A stretch of 64,000 nt of DNA, from positions 1 through 64,000 of the forward strand of contig CACSKA010000009.1 of NCBI GenBank assembly GCA_902706205.1, given 5' to 3'. Under the pieces are notes generated by a model. The model was given only the letters and a program-made list of their open reading frames with translations, was not told the DNA's origin and did no database searches. This stretch comes from Chryseobacterium sp. 18061. Its GTDB lineage: Bacteria > Pseudomonadota > Gammaproteobacteria > Enterobacterales > Enterobacteriaceae. This document shows positions 25,865-35,203 of the stretch, in pieces. Made by a program: the position numbers and the translations under genes. Position 1 is the stretch's first letter. Every line of letters begins with the position of its first letter.

Positions 25865-26566
25865 TTAGTTCGGACTGTAGCCCATTACCACACCGTTCAG
25901 ACCTGACAGCTGTTTCAACTCGCCAAGCGAACCTTTCATCTTGTCTTTCGACGCGTCCGGCCCCACCAGAATGCGGGTGATTTTGCCCTGCACTGGCGTA
26001 GACGGCGCGGTAAAGACGCGATATCCGGCGCCACGCAGTTTGCTGACAATCTCATTGACCTTGTCGGCATTCTTCAACGCACCGAGCTGCACGACGTAGG
26101 CTTTGCCCGTCGGGGTAGGTTTGTCTTCGGCAACAGGCTTCGACTGAGCAGGGGGCGCTTGCGTCGTTGCTGCTGACTGTGCGTTTGTGGTATCACGTTG
26201 TGGTCTGGTTTGCGTCTGAACCTGAGGCTTAGGTGCTACCGGTTTTGGTGCCGGCTGTGCGGCATCATCTATCTCATTCGCACCGCTGTTCGCCGCATAG
26301 CGCGACGTATCAAGCGATGGGGCTGCTGCATCACCTGCCCTGACCTCTTCTGCCGCCCCTTCCGGAGGCTGAGAAGGCAGCGCCTGCGTAACCGCTGGCA
26401 GCATATCCGGTTCTTCTTTATCACCCGGTTTAGGAACCAGGGGAATTGCCGCGAACTCATCCTGATAATGCTTTTTCTGACCATCCAGCAGCCCTGGAAG
26501 CACAATAACCCCCAGTGCCACCAGCGCAATGGTTCCGACTAAACGATTCTGAAACTTACTCGCCAC
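25865..26566 (-). CDS. dedD: Cell-division SPOR-domain protein DedD
   Basis: A 233-residue bitopic protein. One transmembrane helix at about 9-28, a long Pro/Ala/Lys-rich periplasmic linker (about 35-150) and a C-terminal SPOR domain (GKAYVVQLGALKNADKV onward) that binds denuded septal peptidoglycan. It helps constriction during division. The linker is longer and of different composition than in E. coli (220 residues). The start is GTG at 26564-26566, overlapping the folC stop by 11 bp. Confidence 0.94.
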   Translation of the reverse strand: MASKFQNRLVGTIALVALGVIVLPGLLDGQKKHYQDEFAAIPLVPKPGDKEEPDMLPAVTQALPSQPPEGAAEEVRAGDAAAPSLDTSRYAANSGANEIDDAAQPAPKPVAPKPQVQTQTRPQRDTTNAQSAATTQAPPAQSKPVAEDKPTPTGKAYVVQLGALKNADKVNEIVSKLRGAGYRVFTAPSTPVQGKITRILVGPDASKDKMKGSLGELKQLSGLNGVVMGYSPN

Positions 26567-27824
26567 CGGTTCTCCCCGCGTCCATCTCTTCCATTACATG
26601 AGCCACCGTGTGGAACGAACCACACACCAGCACCGTATCTTGTGGGCCAGCATCCGCCATCGCGGCATGCCACGCCTGCGCTACAGTGGCATAGACTGCG
26701 CCATCGCGCAAATGTTCCACCAGCTGTTCCGCCGTAGCCCCACGAGGGCCTTCCAGCGGGGCGCAATACCAGCTGTCGACAACGTCCGACAGACAGGCCA
26801 GCGTCCCGGCAATATCTTTGTCATGAAGCATACCAATCACCGCCAGCGTACGCCCGGCTGTAGGCGGCATTTTCAGACGTTCCGCCAGATATGCCGCCGC
26901 ATGAGGATTATGCGCCACGTCGAGGATCAGACGCGGTGAATCGCTCACAATCTGGAAACGCCCCGGCAGTATCGCGTTCTGAATGCCGTCCCGCATTGCC
27001 TGCTCGCCAATCGCCAGCCCACTCGCCCGCAACGCCGCCAGCGCCGTCGCAGCATTAGGCTGTGGCACCTGCGGTAACGGGAGCGCGCTCAGCTCGCCCT
27101 GAGCATCGCTGAACCGCCAGCTGTCGCCCGTGATCTCATAACGCCAGTTAACGCCGCGACGCAGCAGCGTAGCGCCTTTTTCAGCAGCGACCTCGGCAAT
27201 GGTCTGCGGCATATCGGGTTCACCGACAACTGCCGGTTTACCGCTGCGGAACACACCGGCTTTTTCACGGCCAATGCTTTCGCGATCCGGCCCTAGCCAA
27301 TCGGTATGGTCGAGCGCAATGCTGGTGACAACCGCCACGTCGGCATCGACGATATTGGTCGCGTCCAGACGTCCGCCGAGTCCCACTTCCAGAATGACTA
27401 CGTCCAGCTGAGCCTGTTTAAACAACCACAGCGCTGACAGCGTACCAAATTCAAAGTAGGTCAGGGAGATTTCGCCGCGTGCCTTTTCGATTTCAGCAAA
27501 CGACGCGGTATGTGCAGATTCAGCCAGCTCGCCACCCTGCACGCGCACACGTTCGGTGTAGCGGACCAGATGCGGAGAACTGTATACGCCGACCTTAAAG
27601 CCTGCGGCCAACAGCACCGATTCAAGCGTACGGCAGGTAGTCCCTTTGCCGTTAGTACCCGCGACGGTGAAGACGAATGGAGCAGGTTTCAGCACGCCCA
27701 TTCGGCCCGCGACCTCGCTGACGCGCGCCAGTCCCAGATCGATGGTTTTGCTGTGCAGGTGTTCCAGATAAGAAAGCCACGCGGCGAGGGGCGACGTGGC
27801 GAGTGGAGTGATGTCTTTTTCCAT
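26556..27824 (-). CDS. folC: Bifunctional dihydrofolate / tetrahydrofolate synthase (folylpolyglutamate synthase)
   Basis: FolC adds glutamate to dihydropteroate and then to folates. The 422-residue length equals E. coli FolC. A Mur-ligase-type P-loop TNGKGTTCRTLES lies near residue 57, with the LEVGLGGRLDATN motif near 146. It lies between accD (upstream, separated by a terminator) and dedD, whose start it overlaps. Confidence 0.97.
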   Translation of the reverse strand: MEKDITPLATSPLAAWLSYLEHLHSKTIDLGLARVSEVAGRMGVLKPAPFVFTVAGTNGKGTTCRTLESVLLAAGFKVGVYSSPHLVRYTERVRVQGGELAESAHTASFAEIEKARGEISLTYFEFGTLSALWLFKQAQLDVVILEVGLGGRLDATNIVDADVAVVTSIALDHTDWLGPDRESIGREKAGVFRSGKPAVVGEPDMPQTIAEVAAEKGATLLRRGVNWRYEITGDSWRFSDAQGELSALPLPQVPQPNAATALAALRASGLAIGEQAMRDGIQNAILPGRFQIVSDSPRLILDVAHNPHAAAYLAERLKMPPTAGRTLAVIGMLHDKDIAGTLACLSDVVDSWYCAPLEGPRGATAEQLVEHLRDGAVYATVAQAWHAAMADAGPQDTVLVCGSFHTVAHVMEEMDAGRTGGE

Positions 27825-27856
27825 GATACCCGCGATAGTTAACGGTTAGCACAAGC

Positions 27857-27888
27857 AAAAAGGGCAGCGCCGTCTGGCCCTGCCCTTT
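27857..27888 (-). terminator. Terminator after accD
   Basis: AAAGGGCAG pairs with CTGCCCTTT, and on the minus strand a TTTTTG tract follows. It begins a few bases past the accD stop. Confidence 0.75.
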
Positions 27889-27895
27889 GCATTTA

Positions 27896-28810
27896 TCAGG
27901 CCTCTGGTTCCTGATCCGGTACCGGCGGTACCACCACTTCTTCAAGTGGCGCATCCGGATTCGGTGCCGGGAGATTCATCATCTTCGCCAGCAAGCTGGC
28001 AATCTTGAAGCGCATCTCCGGACGACGGACGATCATGTCGATCGCGCCCTTCTGGATAAGGAATTCACTGCGCTGGAAGCCCGGCGGCAGTTTTTCACGT
28101 ACCGTCTGCTCGATAACGCGCGGGCCGGCAAAGCCGATCAACGCTTTCGGCTCAGCGATGTTAAGGTCACCCAGCATTGCGAAGCTTGCGGAAACGCCAC
28201 CCATGGTTGGGTCGGTCAGCACTGAAATATACGGCAGACCACGTTCCTGCATTTTTGCCAGCGCTGCAGAGGTTTTCGCCATCTGCATCAGTGACATCAG
28301 CGCTTCCTGCATACGCGCCCCACCGGAGGCGGAGAAGCACACCATCGGGCAATTGTTTTCCAGCGCATACTCAACGGCACGGACGAAACGGGCACCAACC
28401 ACAGAACCCATCGAGCCGCCCATAAAGGAAAACTCAAAAGCCACAGCAACGACAGGTGCACCAAACAGGGTCCCCTTCATTACCACCAGTGCGTCTTTCT
28501 CACCGGTTTCTTTCTGAGCAGAGGCCAGACGATCTTTGTATTTCTTAGAGTCGCGGAACTTCAGCAGATCTTTCGGCTCAAGCTCGCTACCCAGCTCCAC
28601 CAGAGTACCTTCATCCATCAGGCTATGCAGGCGGTTACGCGCTGACATACGCATGTGGTGATCGCACTTCGGACAAACCTCCAGGTTACGCTCCAGCTCT
28701 GCGCGGTACAATACTTGTCCGCAGCTGTCACATTTGGTCCATACCCCTTCCGGAATACTCGCCTTGCGCGTGGGGGTTATGTTGCTTTTAATTCGTTCAA
28801 TCCAGCTCAT
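27896..28810 (-). CDS. accD: Acetyl-CoA carboxylase carboxyltransferase subunit beta
   Basis: AccD with AccA transfers carboxyl from carboxybiotin to acetyl-CoA, giving malonyl-CoA for fatty acid synthesis. The N-terminal zinc ribbon is intact with C27, C30, C46 and C49. The crotonase-fold core contains GGASMGSVVGARF-like and PTMGGVSASFAMLGD stretches. Length is 304 residues as in E. coli. It has a 177-bp upstream gap before dedA, room for its own promoter. Confidence 0.98.
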   Translation of the reverse strand: MSWIERIKSNITPTRKASIPEGVWTKCDSCGQVLYRAELERNLEVCPKCDHHMRMSARNRLHSLMDEGTLVELGSELEPKDLLKFRDSKKYKDRLASAQKETGEKDALVVMKGTLFGAPVVAVAFEFSFMGGSMGSVVGARFVRAVEYALENNCPMVCFSASGGARMQEALMSLMQMAKTSAALAKMQERGLPYISVLTDPTMGGVSASFAMLGDLNIAEPKALIGFAGPRVIEQTVREKLPPGFQRSEFLIQKGAIDMIVRRPEMRFKIASLLAKMMNLPAPNPDAPLEEVVVPPVPDQEPEA

Positions 28811-28987
28811 TGATAACCTTTCTGCCTGAACCTGGTCGATGCCAGTTTTTGCTGTAAGCGGCGAATAATGCCATTTTTAGGGCTTACAGACCATGAAATG
28901 TTGCACATTAAAACATAAGAGCCCAGAACATGGGACAAAAAAGTGGTCTAACCGGTGCCACTTTGCGCCACTTTCCGGGCTCTGTAA

Positions 28988-29647
28988 TTATTTAACCTGC
29001 TTAGCGGCGGCGCGCTTGTGGCGAATTATCTCGATAATGCCCGGCAGAACCGACAACACGATAATGGCCACGATCAGCAGTTTCAGGTTTTCCTGAATGA
29101 TCGGAAGGTCACCGAACAGATAACCCGCGTAGGTAAACAGCAGTACCCACAGCAGCGCGCCAATCACGTTATACGCCGCAAAATGACGATAGGACATGTG
29201 CCCCATTCCCGCCACAAACGGTGCGAAGGTTCTGACGATCGGCACAAAACGGGCGAGGATGATGGTTTTCCCACCGTGCTTTTCATAAAACTGGTGCGTT
29301 TTATCGAGATAGCTACGACGGAAGATTTTCGAATTCGGATTACTGAACAACCGTTCGCCAAACACGCGACCAATGGTGTAATTCAGTGCATCGCCGACAA
29401 TCGCCGCAATCACCATCAATACCACCATCAAATGCACGTTCAGATCGTTTGTCGGTAACGCAGAAAGAGCACCGGCAACAAACAGCAGCGAATCGCCTGG
29501 CAGGAAAGGTGTCACCACCAATCCTGTTTCACAGAACAAAATCAGGAACAAAATAGCGTAGACCCAGACGCCGTATTGCGCGACCAGTTCAGCCAGATGC
29601 ACATCAATATGCAAAATAAAATCAATCAGAAAGCGAATCAGATCCAT
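28988..29647 (-). CDS. dedA: DedA-family inner-membrane protein
   Basis: A 219-residue membrane protein of the SNARE-associated/DedA family, matching E. coli DedA. The family supports membrane homeostasis and probably undecaprenyl phosphate or lipid transport. The conserved FLPGDSLLFVAGAL and GRVFGERLF regions, the ARFVPIVRTFAPFVAGMG motif and C-terminal KRAAAKQVK are visible. It follows truA by 26 bp in the pdxB-usg-truA-dedA run. Confidence 0.95.
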   Translation of the reverse strand: MDLIRFLIDFILHIDVHLAELVAQYGVWVYAILFLILFCETGLVVTPFLPGDSLLFVAGALSALPTNDLNVHLMVVLMVIAAIVGDALNYTIGRVFGERLFSNPNSKIFRRSYLDKTHQFYEKHGGKTIILARFVPIVRTFAPFVAGMGHMSYRHFAAYNVIGALLWVLLFTYAGYLFGDLPIIQENLKLLIVAIIVLSVLPGIIEIIRHKRAAAKQVK

Positions 29648-29673
29648 AGTAACTTAACCTTAAGTGACTGCAT

Positions 29674-30486
29674 TCAGTCCGCTAAAAATAGCGGGCCCAT
29701 AGGCGGCGTAGGAAGGTCGAACCGTTCCGGATAATCTACCGAAACAAGATATAGCCCTTCAGCTTTCGCCGTCGCTGCCGCAAGCGTTCTGTCCTTCGCC
29801 TCCAGCAGCTCTGCAATCCAGCTCTCAGGCTGGTTTCCGGCACCCACTTCCATCAGGCTGCCCACAATATTCCGCACCATATGATGTACAAAGGCATTTG
29901 CTTTGATATCCACCACCACGTATGCACCGTAACGTTCGACGTTAATGTGCATCACGTTTCGCCACGGCGTGCGCGACTGACACTGGACCGCACGAAACGA
30001 GGTAAAGTCATTCTCACCGAGCAGACTTTGCGCCGCACGCTGCATGCGTTCGGCATCAAGTGCATGGTAATAATGCGTTACGCCCTCGCTTAACACAGCC
30101 GGACGAAGACGTTGATTGTAGATAATGTAACGATACCGACGTGCAGTGGCACTGAAACGCGCATGGAAATCGTCAGGCACAGCTTTCACCCAACGCACCG
30201 CGATGTCTTTAGGTAAATTCGCATTTACCCCAAGCGTCCAGGCCGCGTCTTTGCGCTGCGCCTGCGTTTCAAAATGCACAACCTGACCGGTGCCGTGCAC
30301 GCCTGCGTCGGTTCGGCCAGCGCAATACACGCTAATCGGTTCGTTCGCGACCTGCGACAGCGCCTTTTCCAGTTTTTCCTGCACGCTGCGCACGTCGTTC
30401 TGCCGTTGCCAACCGTAGTATTTGCTGCCGTCGTACTCAATGCCGAGCGCGACTTTACTGACCGGCAGCGCTTCCACTTCAGACAT
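29674..30486 (-). CDS. truA: tRNA pseudouridine(38-40) synthase
   Basis: TruA isomerises uridines 38-40 in the anticodon arm of many tRNAs. The catalytic Asp is D60 in AGRTDAGVHG, and length is 270 residues as in E. coli. Its ATG shares one base with the usg stop (TGATG), so translation is coupled. Confidence 0.97.
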   Translation of the reverse strand: MSEVEALPVSKVALGIEYDGSKYYGWQRQNDVRSVQEKLEKALSQVANEPISVYCAGRTDAGVHGTGQVVHFETQAQRKDAAWTLGVNANLPKDIAVRWVKAVPDDFHARFSATARRYRYIIYNQRLRPAVLSEGVTHYYHALDAERMQRAAQSLLGENDFTSFRAVQCQSRTPWRNVMHINVERYGAYVVVDIKANAFVHHMVRNIVGSLMEVGAGNQPESWIAELLEAKDRTLAAATAKAEGLYLVSVDYPERFDLPTPPMGPLFLAD

Positions 30487-31499
30487 CAGTACATATACTC
30501 CTGAACCAATTTCTCAGCGATTTTTACCGCCATCAACGCGCCGCCAAAACGGACGTTATCGGCTACCGACCAGAACTGAATCTGCTCAGGCATACCGTAA
30601 TCGTTACGCACACAGCCCACGGAAAGATGCGCGCTGCCGGAGGCATCAGCTACCTGAGTCGGAAAATCAGTATCCGCAGACAGGGCGATATCCTCAGTGC
30701 GCTCGAAAGCGTCACGCGCCTCTTCTGCTGCCAGCGGGCGCAGCGCTTCGAAGCTAACCATTTGTGCCAGACCGTAAAACACTGGCGCACGTACGCACTG
30801 AGCAGAAATCATCAGGCCATCGTCCTGCATGATTTTGCGGGCCTGCTCGACAATACGACGTTCTTCCGCAATACCGCCTTCACGATCAACCAGCAGTGGC
30901 AGCATATTGAAGGCTAACTGACGGCCAAAGAAATCATCTTCATCAATCGGAATGCCGTTCAGCAGTTTGGCGCTCTGCCCTGCCAGCGCGTCGACGGCCT
31001 TCTTGCCCTGTGAGGATGCCGACATCAGGCTGGTAACCGCGATACGCGACAGACCACCGTCGTCGATCAGCGGCTTCAACGCAGTCAGAAGTTGGCTGGT
31101 CAGGCTGTCCGGCACCGCCACGATATTGCGATTGCGGTAATCCGCCAGCACAAACGGGTTCACATCCGGCACAACCAGCGGGACGTCAGGCTCAAGCGCG
31201 AACAGACCGCTTAAATCAATCACCAGACAGCCTGCGTTAGCGGCTTCGTCAGCCCAGGCCGCAGAGGCTTCCACCCCCGCAGCAAAAAAGGCCAGCTGAA
31301 CTTGAGTCCAGTCAAACTCGGCGACGTCCTGCACGCGCACGGTTTTACCTTCGTAGCGCAGGGATTCGCCGGCGCTTTCGCTACGGGCCAGACCGTAAAT
31401 TTCTCCCACCGGGAACTGACGCTCTGCAAGAGTTTCAAGCAGGGCAACACCTACGGCACCCGTTGCGCCCAGTACGGCAATATTCCAGCCTTCAGACAT
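30486..31499 (-). CDS. usg: USG-1 protein, aspartate-semialdehyde dehydrogenase homologue
   Basis: A 337-residue paralogue of Asd with the N-terminal Rossmann motif VLGATGAVGVALLETL. The segment that holds the catalytic Cys in true Asd enzymes reads VAVPDSLTSQLLTALKP here and has no Cys, as in E. coli Usg, so dehydrogenase activity is not expected. Its role is unknown. It lies between pdxB and truA and is coupled to truA by a one-base overlap. Confidence 0.93.
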   Translation of the reverse strand: MSEGWNIAVLGATGAVGVALLETLAERQFPVGEIYGLARSESAGESLRYEGKTVRVQDVAEFDWTQVQLAFFAAGVEASAAWADEAANAGCLVIDLSGLFALEPDVPLVVPDVNPFVLADYRNRNIVAVPDSLTSQLLTALKPLIDDGGLSRIAVTSLMSASSQGKKAVDALAGQSAKLLNGIPIDEDDFFGRQLAFNMLPLLVDREGGIAEERRIVEQARKIMQDDGLMISAQCVRAPVFYGLAQMVSFEALRPLAAEEARDAFERTEDIALSADTDFPTQVADASGSAHLSVGCVRNDYGMPEQIQFWSVADNVRFGGALMAVKIAEKLVQEYMY

Positions 31500-31514
31500 G
31501 GTGGTTTACTCCAG

Positions 31515-31554
31515 AAATAAAAATAGCCGCCCGGCCAGAGTATCTGGCCGGGCG
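31515..31554 (-). terminator. Terminator-like hairpin between pdxB and usg
   Basis: An 11-bp perfect stem CGCCCGGCCAG / CTGGCCGGGCG with a 5-nt loop, followed on the minus strand by CTATTTTTATTT. It sits inside the usual pdxB-usg-truA-dedA transcription unit, so it may attenuate or end pdxB transcripts. Confidence 0.7.
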
Positions 31555-31567
31555 TATTAAGAAGACA

Positions 31568-32704
31568 TTAATGCGCTGCGTGATGAACGGCGTTGAATCC
31601 CAGATTTTTGAGTAAAACGGCAGCCTGCTCGTCGTAACACAGGACGTTCAGCGAAGACCACTCGCGGCGTTCAGAATAGTTTTTACGCAGCTTATCGAAA
31701 TCACCCGGAATACCCGCCACTTTCCGCAGCGGCGCATCATCGCGGCGCACATCATACACCAAATGCACCAGCCTTTTTAGCGTCGCCTGATCGAGCGGAC
31801 CGTGCAGCGTAATCCGGCCGAATTCCGGCGCAGGTAGCAGCGTATCCAGCGATACCTGGTGGTGATTGCCAATAAACTCGCTGTAGGCCTCAAACACCTG
31901 AGTGGTGCCGCGTGCTTTGCCTTCCAGCGTATAGCCCGCAATGTGTGCGGTGCCAATATCGACGAGAGACAGCAGTTCGATATTGAGTTCAGGCTCCGGC
32001 TCCCAGACGTCCAGCACTACGCTTAAATCCTGTCCTGCCTGTAAGCATTTGAGCAGTGCGGCGTTATCTACCACCGGTCCACGGCAGGCGTTTATCAGAA
32101 TAGTGCCAGGCTTCAGGCGCGAAATCAGCGCTTCATCGGCCAAGTGCAACGACTTATACGGCCCGTCTTTAAACAGCGGCGTGTGGAAAGTCAGAATGTC
32201 GGCATTCTGCGCCAGGTCGTCGAGGCTGCGGAAATCACCTTCATCGCCGTTATCAGCACGCGGTGGATCGCATAACAACGTGCGAATACCCAGCGCCTCA
32301 AGGCGTTTTTGCAAACGTCCGCCGACGTTACCCACCCCGACGATCCCGACGGTGCGATCAGCCAGCGTGAAACCATCACGTTCGGCCAGCATCAGCAGCG
32401 ATGAAAAAACATACTCCACCACCGCGATGGCGTTGCATCCAGGGGCTGCAGAAAAACCAATTCCGGCCTGCGTCAGCCATTTCTCATCGACATGGTCGGT
32501 ACCCGCGGTTGCGGTACCCACAAATTTGATCCCCTTCCCTGCCAGCAGCGCCTCATTCACTTTGGTGACTGAGCGCACCATTAACGCATCGGCATCATCC
32601 AGCTCATGCTGTGGAATTGGACGGCCAGGAACCGCCTTTACATCACCCAAACGGCTGAACAGCTCGCGGGCATAGGGCATATTTTCATCAACAAGGATTT
32701 TCAC
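31568..32704 (-). CDS. pdxB: Erythronate-4-phosphate dehydrogenase
   Basis: PdxB oxidises 4-phosphoerythronate in the DXP-dependent pyridoxal phosphate pathway. The 378-residue length equals E. coli when the start is taken as GTG 32704 (MKILVDENMPYARELF); a longer frame to 32797 would extend into the flk promoter side. The NAD-binding GIVGVGNVGGRL motif (about 119-130) and the C-terminal DUF3410-type dimerisation region are present. Confidence 0.95.
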   Translation of the reverse strand: MKILVDENMPYARELFSRLGDVKAVPGRPIPQHELDDADALMVRSVTKVNEALLAGKGIKFVGTATAGTDHVDEKWLTQAGIGFSAAPGCNAIAVVEYVFSSLLMLAERDGFTLADRTVGIVGVGNVGGRLQKRLEALGIRTLLCDPPRADNGDEGDFRSLDDLAQNADILTFHTPLFKDGPYKSLHLADEALISRLKPGTILINACRGPVVDNAALLKCLQAGQDLSVVLDVWEPEPELNIELLSLVDIGTAHIAGYTLEGKARGTTQVFEAYSEFIGNHHQVSLDTLLPAPEFGRITLHGPLDQATLKRLVHLVYDVRRDDAPLRKVAGIPGDFDKLRKNYSERREWSSLNVLCYDEQAAVLLKNLGFNAVHHAAH

Positions 32705-32809
32705 GGTACAGTACCTGTCTGGAACGAGAGTTAACCGGGGAAGTGTGCCATAATCTCGCGGCCAGGAACACTGAGCCTTGAGAACACCGACGGACATTCA
32801 GGATTTATC

Positions 32810-33811
32810 ATGACGCAACCTATTTCAGGCGTGCCCGCCCGCCCCCCGGGGGAAGCAACAACGACGAGTCACATCGGCGAGCAACCACTCTCCACCCAGC
32901 AGCGCACCGTGCTCGAACGGCTGATCACGCGTCTTGTTGCGCTGACGTCGCAGCAAAGCGCCGGGGTATGGGCCGGGATGAAACACGATTTGGGTCTGAA
33001 GAATGATGCGCAGCTGCTCTCAAGGCACTTCCCCGCCGCGGAACAGAATCTCAATCAGCGTCTGGTCAGCGCTCAGCAGACTCACGAAGTGCGCCAGATT
33101 GTTGCGCAGTTGACCGAGCTGTTGAGCCAGGGCAATAACCGTCAGGCGGTGAGCGATTTTATTCGCCAGCAGTATGGCCACACGACGTTAAGCCAGCTGA
33201 CGCCCGATCAGCTTAAAAATGTCCTGCAGCTGCTGCAAAACAACGAGCTGGCCATTCCGCAGCCTCAACAGCGCCCGGCAACGGACAGGTCGTTACTGCC
33301 TGCCGAGCACAACACGCTGAATCAGATGGTGACTAAGGTGGCCGCGGCGACCGGGGAATCCAGCAAGATGATTTGGCAGTCGATGCTTGAGCTTTCAGGG
33401 GTGAAAACCGGCGATCTTATCCCGGCGAAACACTTCAACCAGCTGATGACCTGGCTGCAGGCGCGTCAAACGTTGAGCGACCAGAAAGCCCCGACGCTTA
33501 ACACGCTGCAGGCGGCGCTGAAACAACCGATGGAAACGCAGGAATTTAACGTTCTGCGTGACTATGCCCAGCAAACCTGGCAGGCGACGCCGCAAACGGT
33601 GTTAACCCAGGCGCAGGTGCAGGATCTGCTGAATCAGGTATTCCTCAAACGCGTCGAACGCGCACAGGACACCGTCGACACCCGTTATATTCAACCGATC
33701 TTTAATCCGTTCACGCCGTTGATCGATAACATGAAGGCGATGTCAGCCCGCCCAGGTCTGATGCTGGTTGGGCTACTGGTGATAATCTTCCTGCTGTGGA
33801 TCCTGTTCTAA
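32810..33811 (+). CDS. flk: Flagellar biosynthesis regulator Flk (Div)
   Basis: A 333-residue protein matching Flk, which in Salmonella senses P- and L-ring assembly and prevents premature export of late flagellar substrates. The N-terminus is Gln-rich and soluble. A single C-terminal transmembrane helix (about 312-333, PGLMLVGLLVIIFLLWILF) anchors it to the inner membrane. It is divergent from pdxB and overlaps the yfcJ stop by 4 bp, convergently. Confidence 0.92.
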   Translation: MTQPISGVPARPPGEATTTSHIGEQPLSTQQRTVLERLITRLVALTSQQSAGVWAGMKHDLGLKNDAQLLSRHFPAAEQNLNQRLVSAQQTHEVRQIVAQLTELLSQGNNRQAVSDFIRQQYGHTTLSQLTPDQLKNVLQLLQNNELAIPQPQQRPATDRSLLPAEHNTLNQMVTKVAAATGESSKMIWQSMLELSGVKTGDLIPAKHFNQLMTWLQARQTLSDQKAPTLNTLQAALKQPMETQEFNVLRDYAQQTWQATPQTVLTQAQVQDLLNQVFLKRVERAQDTVDTRYIQPIFNPFTPLIDNMKAMSARPGLMLVGLLVIIFLLWILF

Positions 33812-34986
33812 GCCCGACGAAACGACACCAGGGTGACCACAATCCCGACTACTGCGGAAATCGCGCCAGCCAGGAACACCGACGAGTAACCAAACGAGGT
33901 CGCAAGCAGCCCTGCGAGCGGCCCGGTAACGCCGTATGAGATATCCTGAAAAGCAGCATAACCGCCAAGCGCCGTGCCGCGCACCTGCTGCGGTACACGT
34001 TTCACCACCTCAACGCCCAGCGCCGGGAAGATAAGCGAACAACCGGCCCCGGTTAATGCCGCGCCCGCCAGCGCAACCCAAGCATTTGGTGCCTGCCACA
34101 GCAGGAGCAGACCCACGGTTTCCACCAGCAGTGAGACCGTCGCCACTTTTACCCCGCCGAAACGGTCCGGCATCCAGCCAAACAGAATGCGCATCAGCAC
34201 GAACGCACCGCCAAAAGCGGTCAGCGTAAAGCCCGCCATTGCCCAGCCGTGACTCATAAAATAGAGCGAAATAAAGGTCCCGATCACGGCAAAGCCCACT
34301 CCCTGTAAGGCCAGACCCATACCCGGTTTCCAGATGAGGCCGACGACGCTCCAGAGCGACGGACGTTCACCAGCATGAGCAGGGACTTTCCGCACCGGGC
34401 CGTTAAACGCCCAGGCCAGCAGCGGCAGCACCATGGTGGTTCCCGCCAGTGCGGCATAACCGAAATGGCTGTGAATGAGTAAACCCAGCGGTGCGCCGGC
34501 CGCCAGCGCGCCGTAAATCGCCATCCCGTTCCATGACATCACTTTGCCGGAACGCGTTGGCCCCACCAGCCCCATACCCCAGGTCAACGTCCCGGTCAGC
34601 AGCTGGCTTTCGCCAAAACCGAGGATCAGACGTCCAACGACCAGCAGTGCAAACTTACCTTCGACGCCAATCGGTAGCAGGGCCGCCAGCAGCCACGCTC
34701 CGCCCGCCAGACCGCAGGCGAACATTCCCTGCAACGCTGAGCGTTTAGCCCCGCGCTGGTCCGCCAGTCGCCCGGCATAGCCGCGCGTTAAAACTGTCGC
34801 GAGGAATTGAATACCGACGGCAAAACCGACCATCATGTTGCCGTAACCGAGTTCGTTATGTACAAACAGCGGAATAACCGGCAAAGGCAGGCCCACGGTC
34901 ATATAGGTGAGGAACACCGCAAAGGCGATGCGAAACAGCGAAGTATTCGCTGAAGAGGATTTTACAGATTCTGTTACTGCAGACAT
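33808..34986 (-). CDS. yfcJ: MFS transporter YfcJ
   Basis: A 392-residue twelve-helix major facilitator protein, the same length as E. coli YfcJ and close in sequence throughout. The loop 2-3 signature GYAGRLADQRGAKRSALQG is clear. Its substrate is not established; the related YhhS has been linked to arabinose or glyphosate efflux. It lies between convergent flk and fabB. Confidence 0.92.
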   Translation of the reverse strand: MSAVTESVKSSSANTSLFRIAFAVFLTYMTVGLPLPVIPLFVHNELGYGNMMVGFAVGIQFLATVLTRGYAGRLADQRGAKRSALQGMFACGLAGGAWLLAALLPIGVEGKFALLVVGRLILGFGESQLLTGTLTWGMGLVGPTRSGKVMSWNGMAIYGALAAGAPLGLLIHSHFGYAALAGTTMVLPLLAWAFNGPVRKVPAHAGERPSLWSVVGLIWKPGMGLALQGVGFAVIGTFISLYFMSHGWAMAGFTLTAFGGAFVLMRILFGWMPDRFGGVKVATVSLLVETVGLLLLWQAPNAWVALAGAALTGAGCSLIFPALGVEVVKRVPQQVRGTALGGYAAFQDISYGVTGPLAGLLATSFGYSSVFLAGAISAVVGIVVTLVSFRRA

Positions 34987-35159
34987 GCATTACTCCATAA
35001 CGCAGAGTAAGGCGGGTAAATGCCACGCCCCCTCTACCTGAACATCAGGATTAAGGTGCGTTGGATGACGTTAAACGCTTACGCATTATCGCGATGACAA
35101 TGTTAGGGCTGAAGTTTGCCTGCGGATCGCAGTGGCTGTCAATGCTGAATCACAGGCAT

Positions 35160-35184
35160 AAAAAAGGAGCCTTTTGGCTCCTTT
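35160..35184 (-). terminator. Terminator after fabB
   Basis: AAAGGAGCC pairs with GGCTCCTTT around a TTTT loop; the minus strand continues with a T5-6 run. It lies just past the fabB stop. Confidence 0.8.
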
Positions 35185-35203
35185 CATATATCAGGCGTAT
35201 TAA

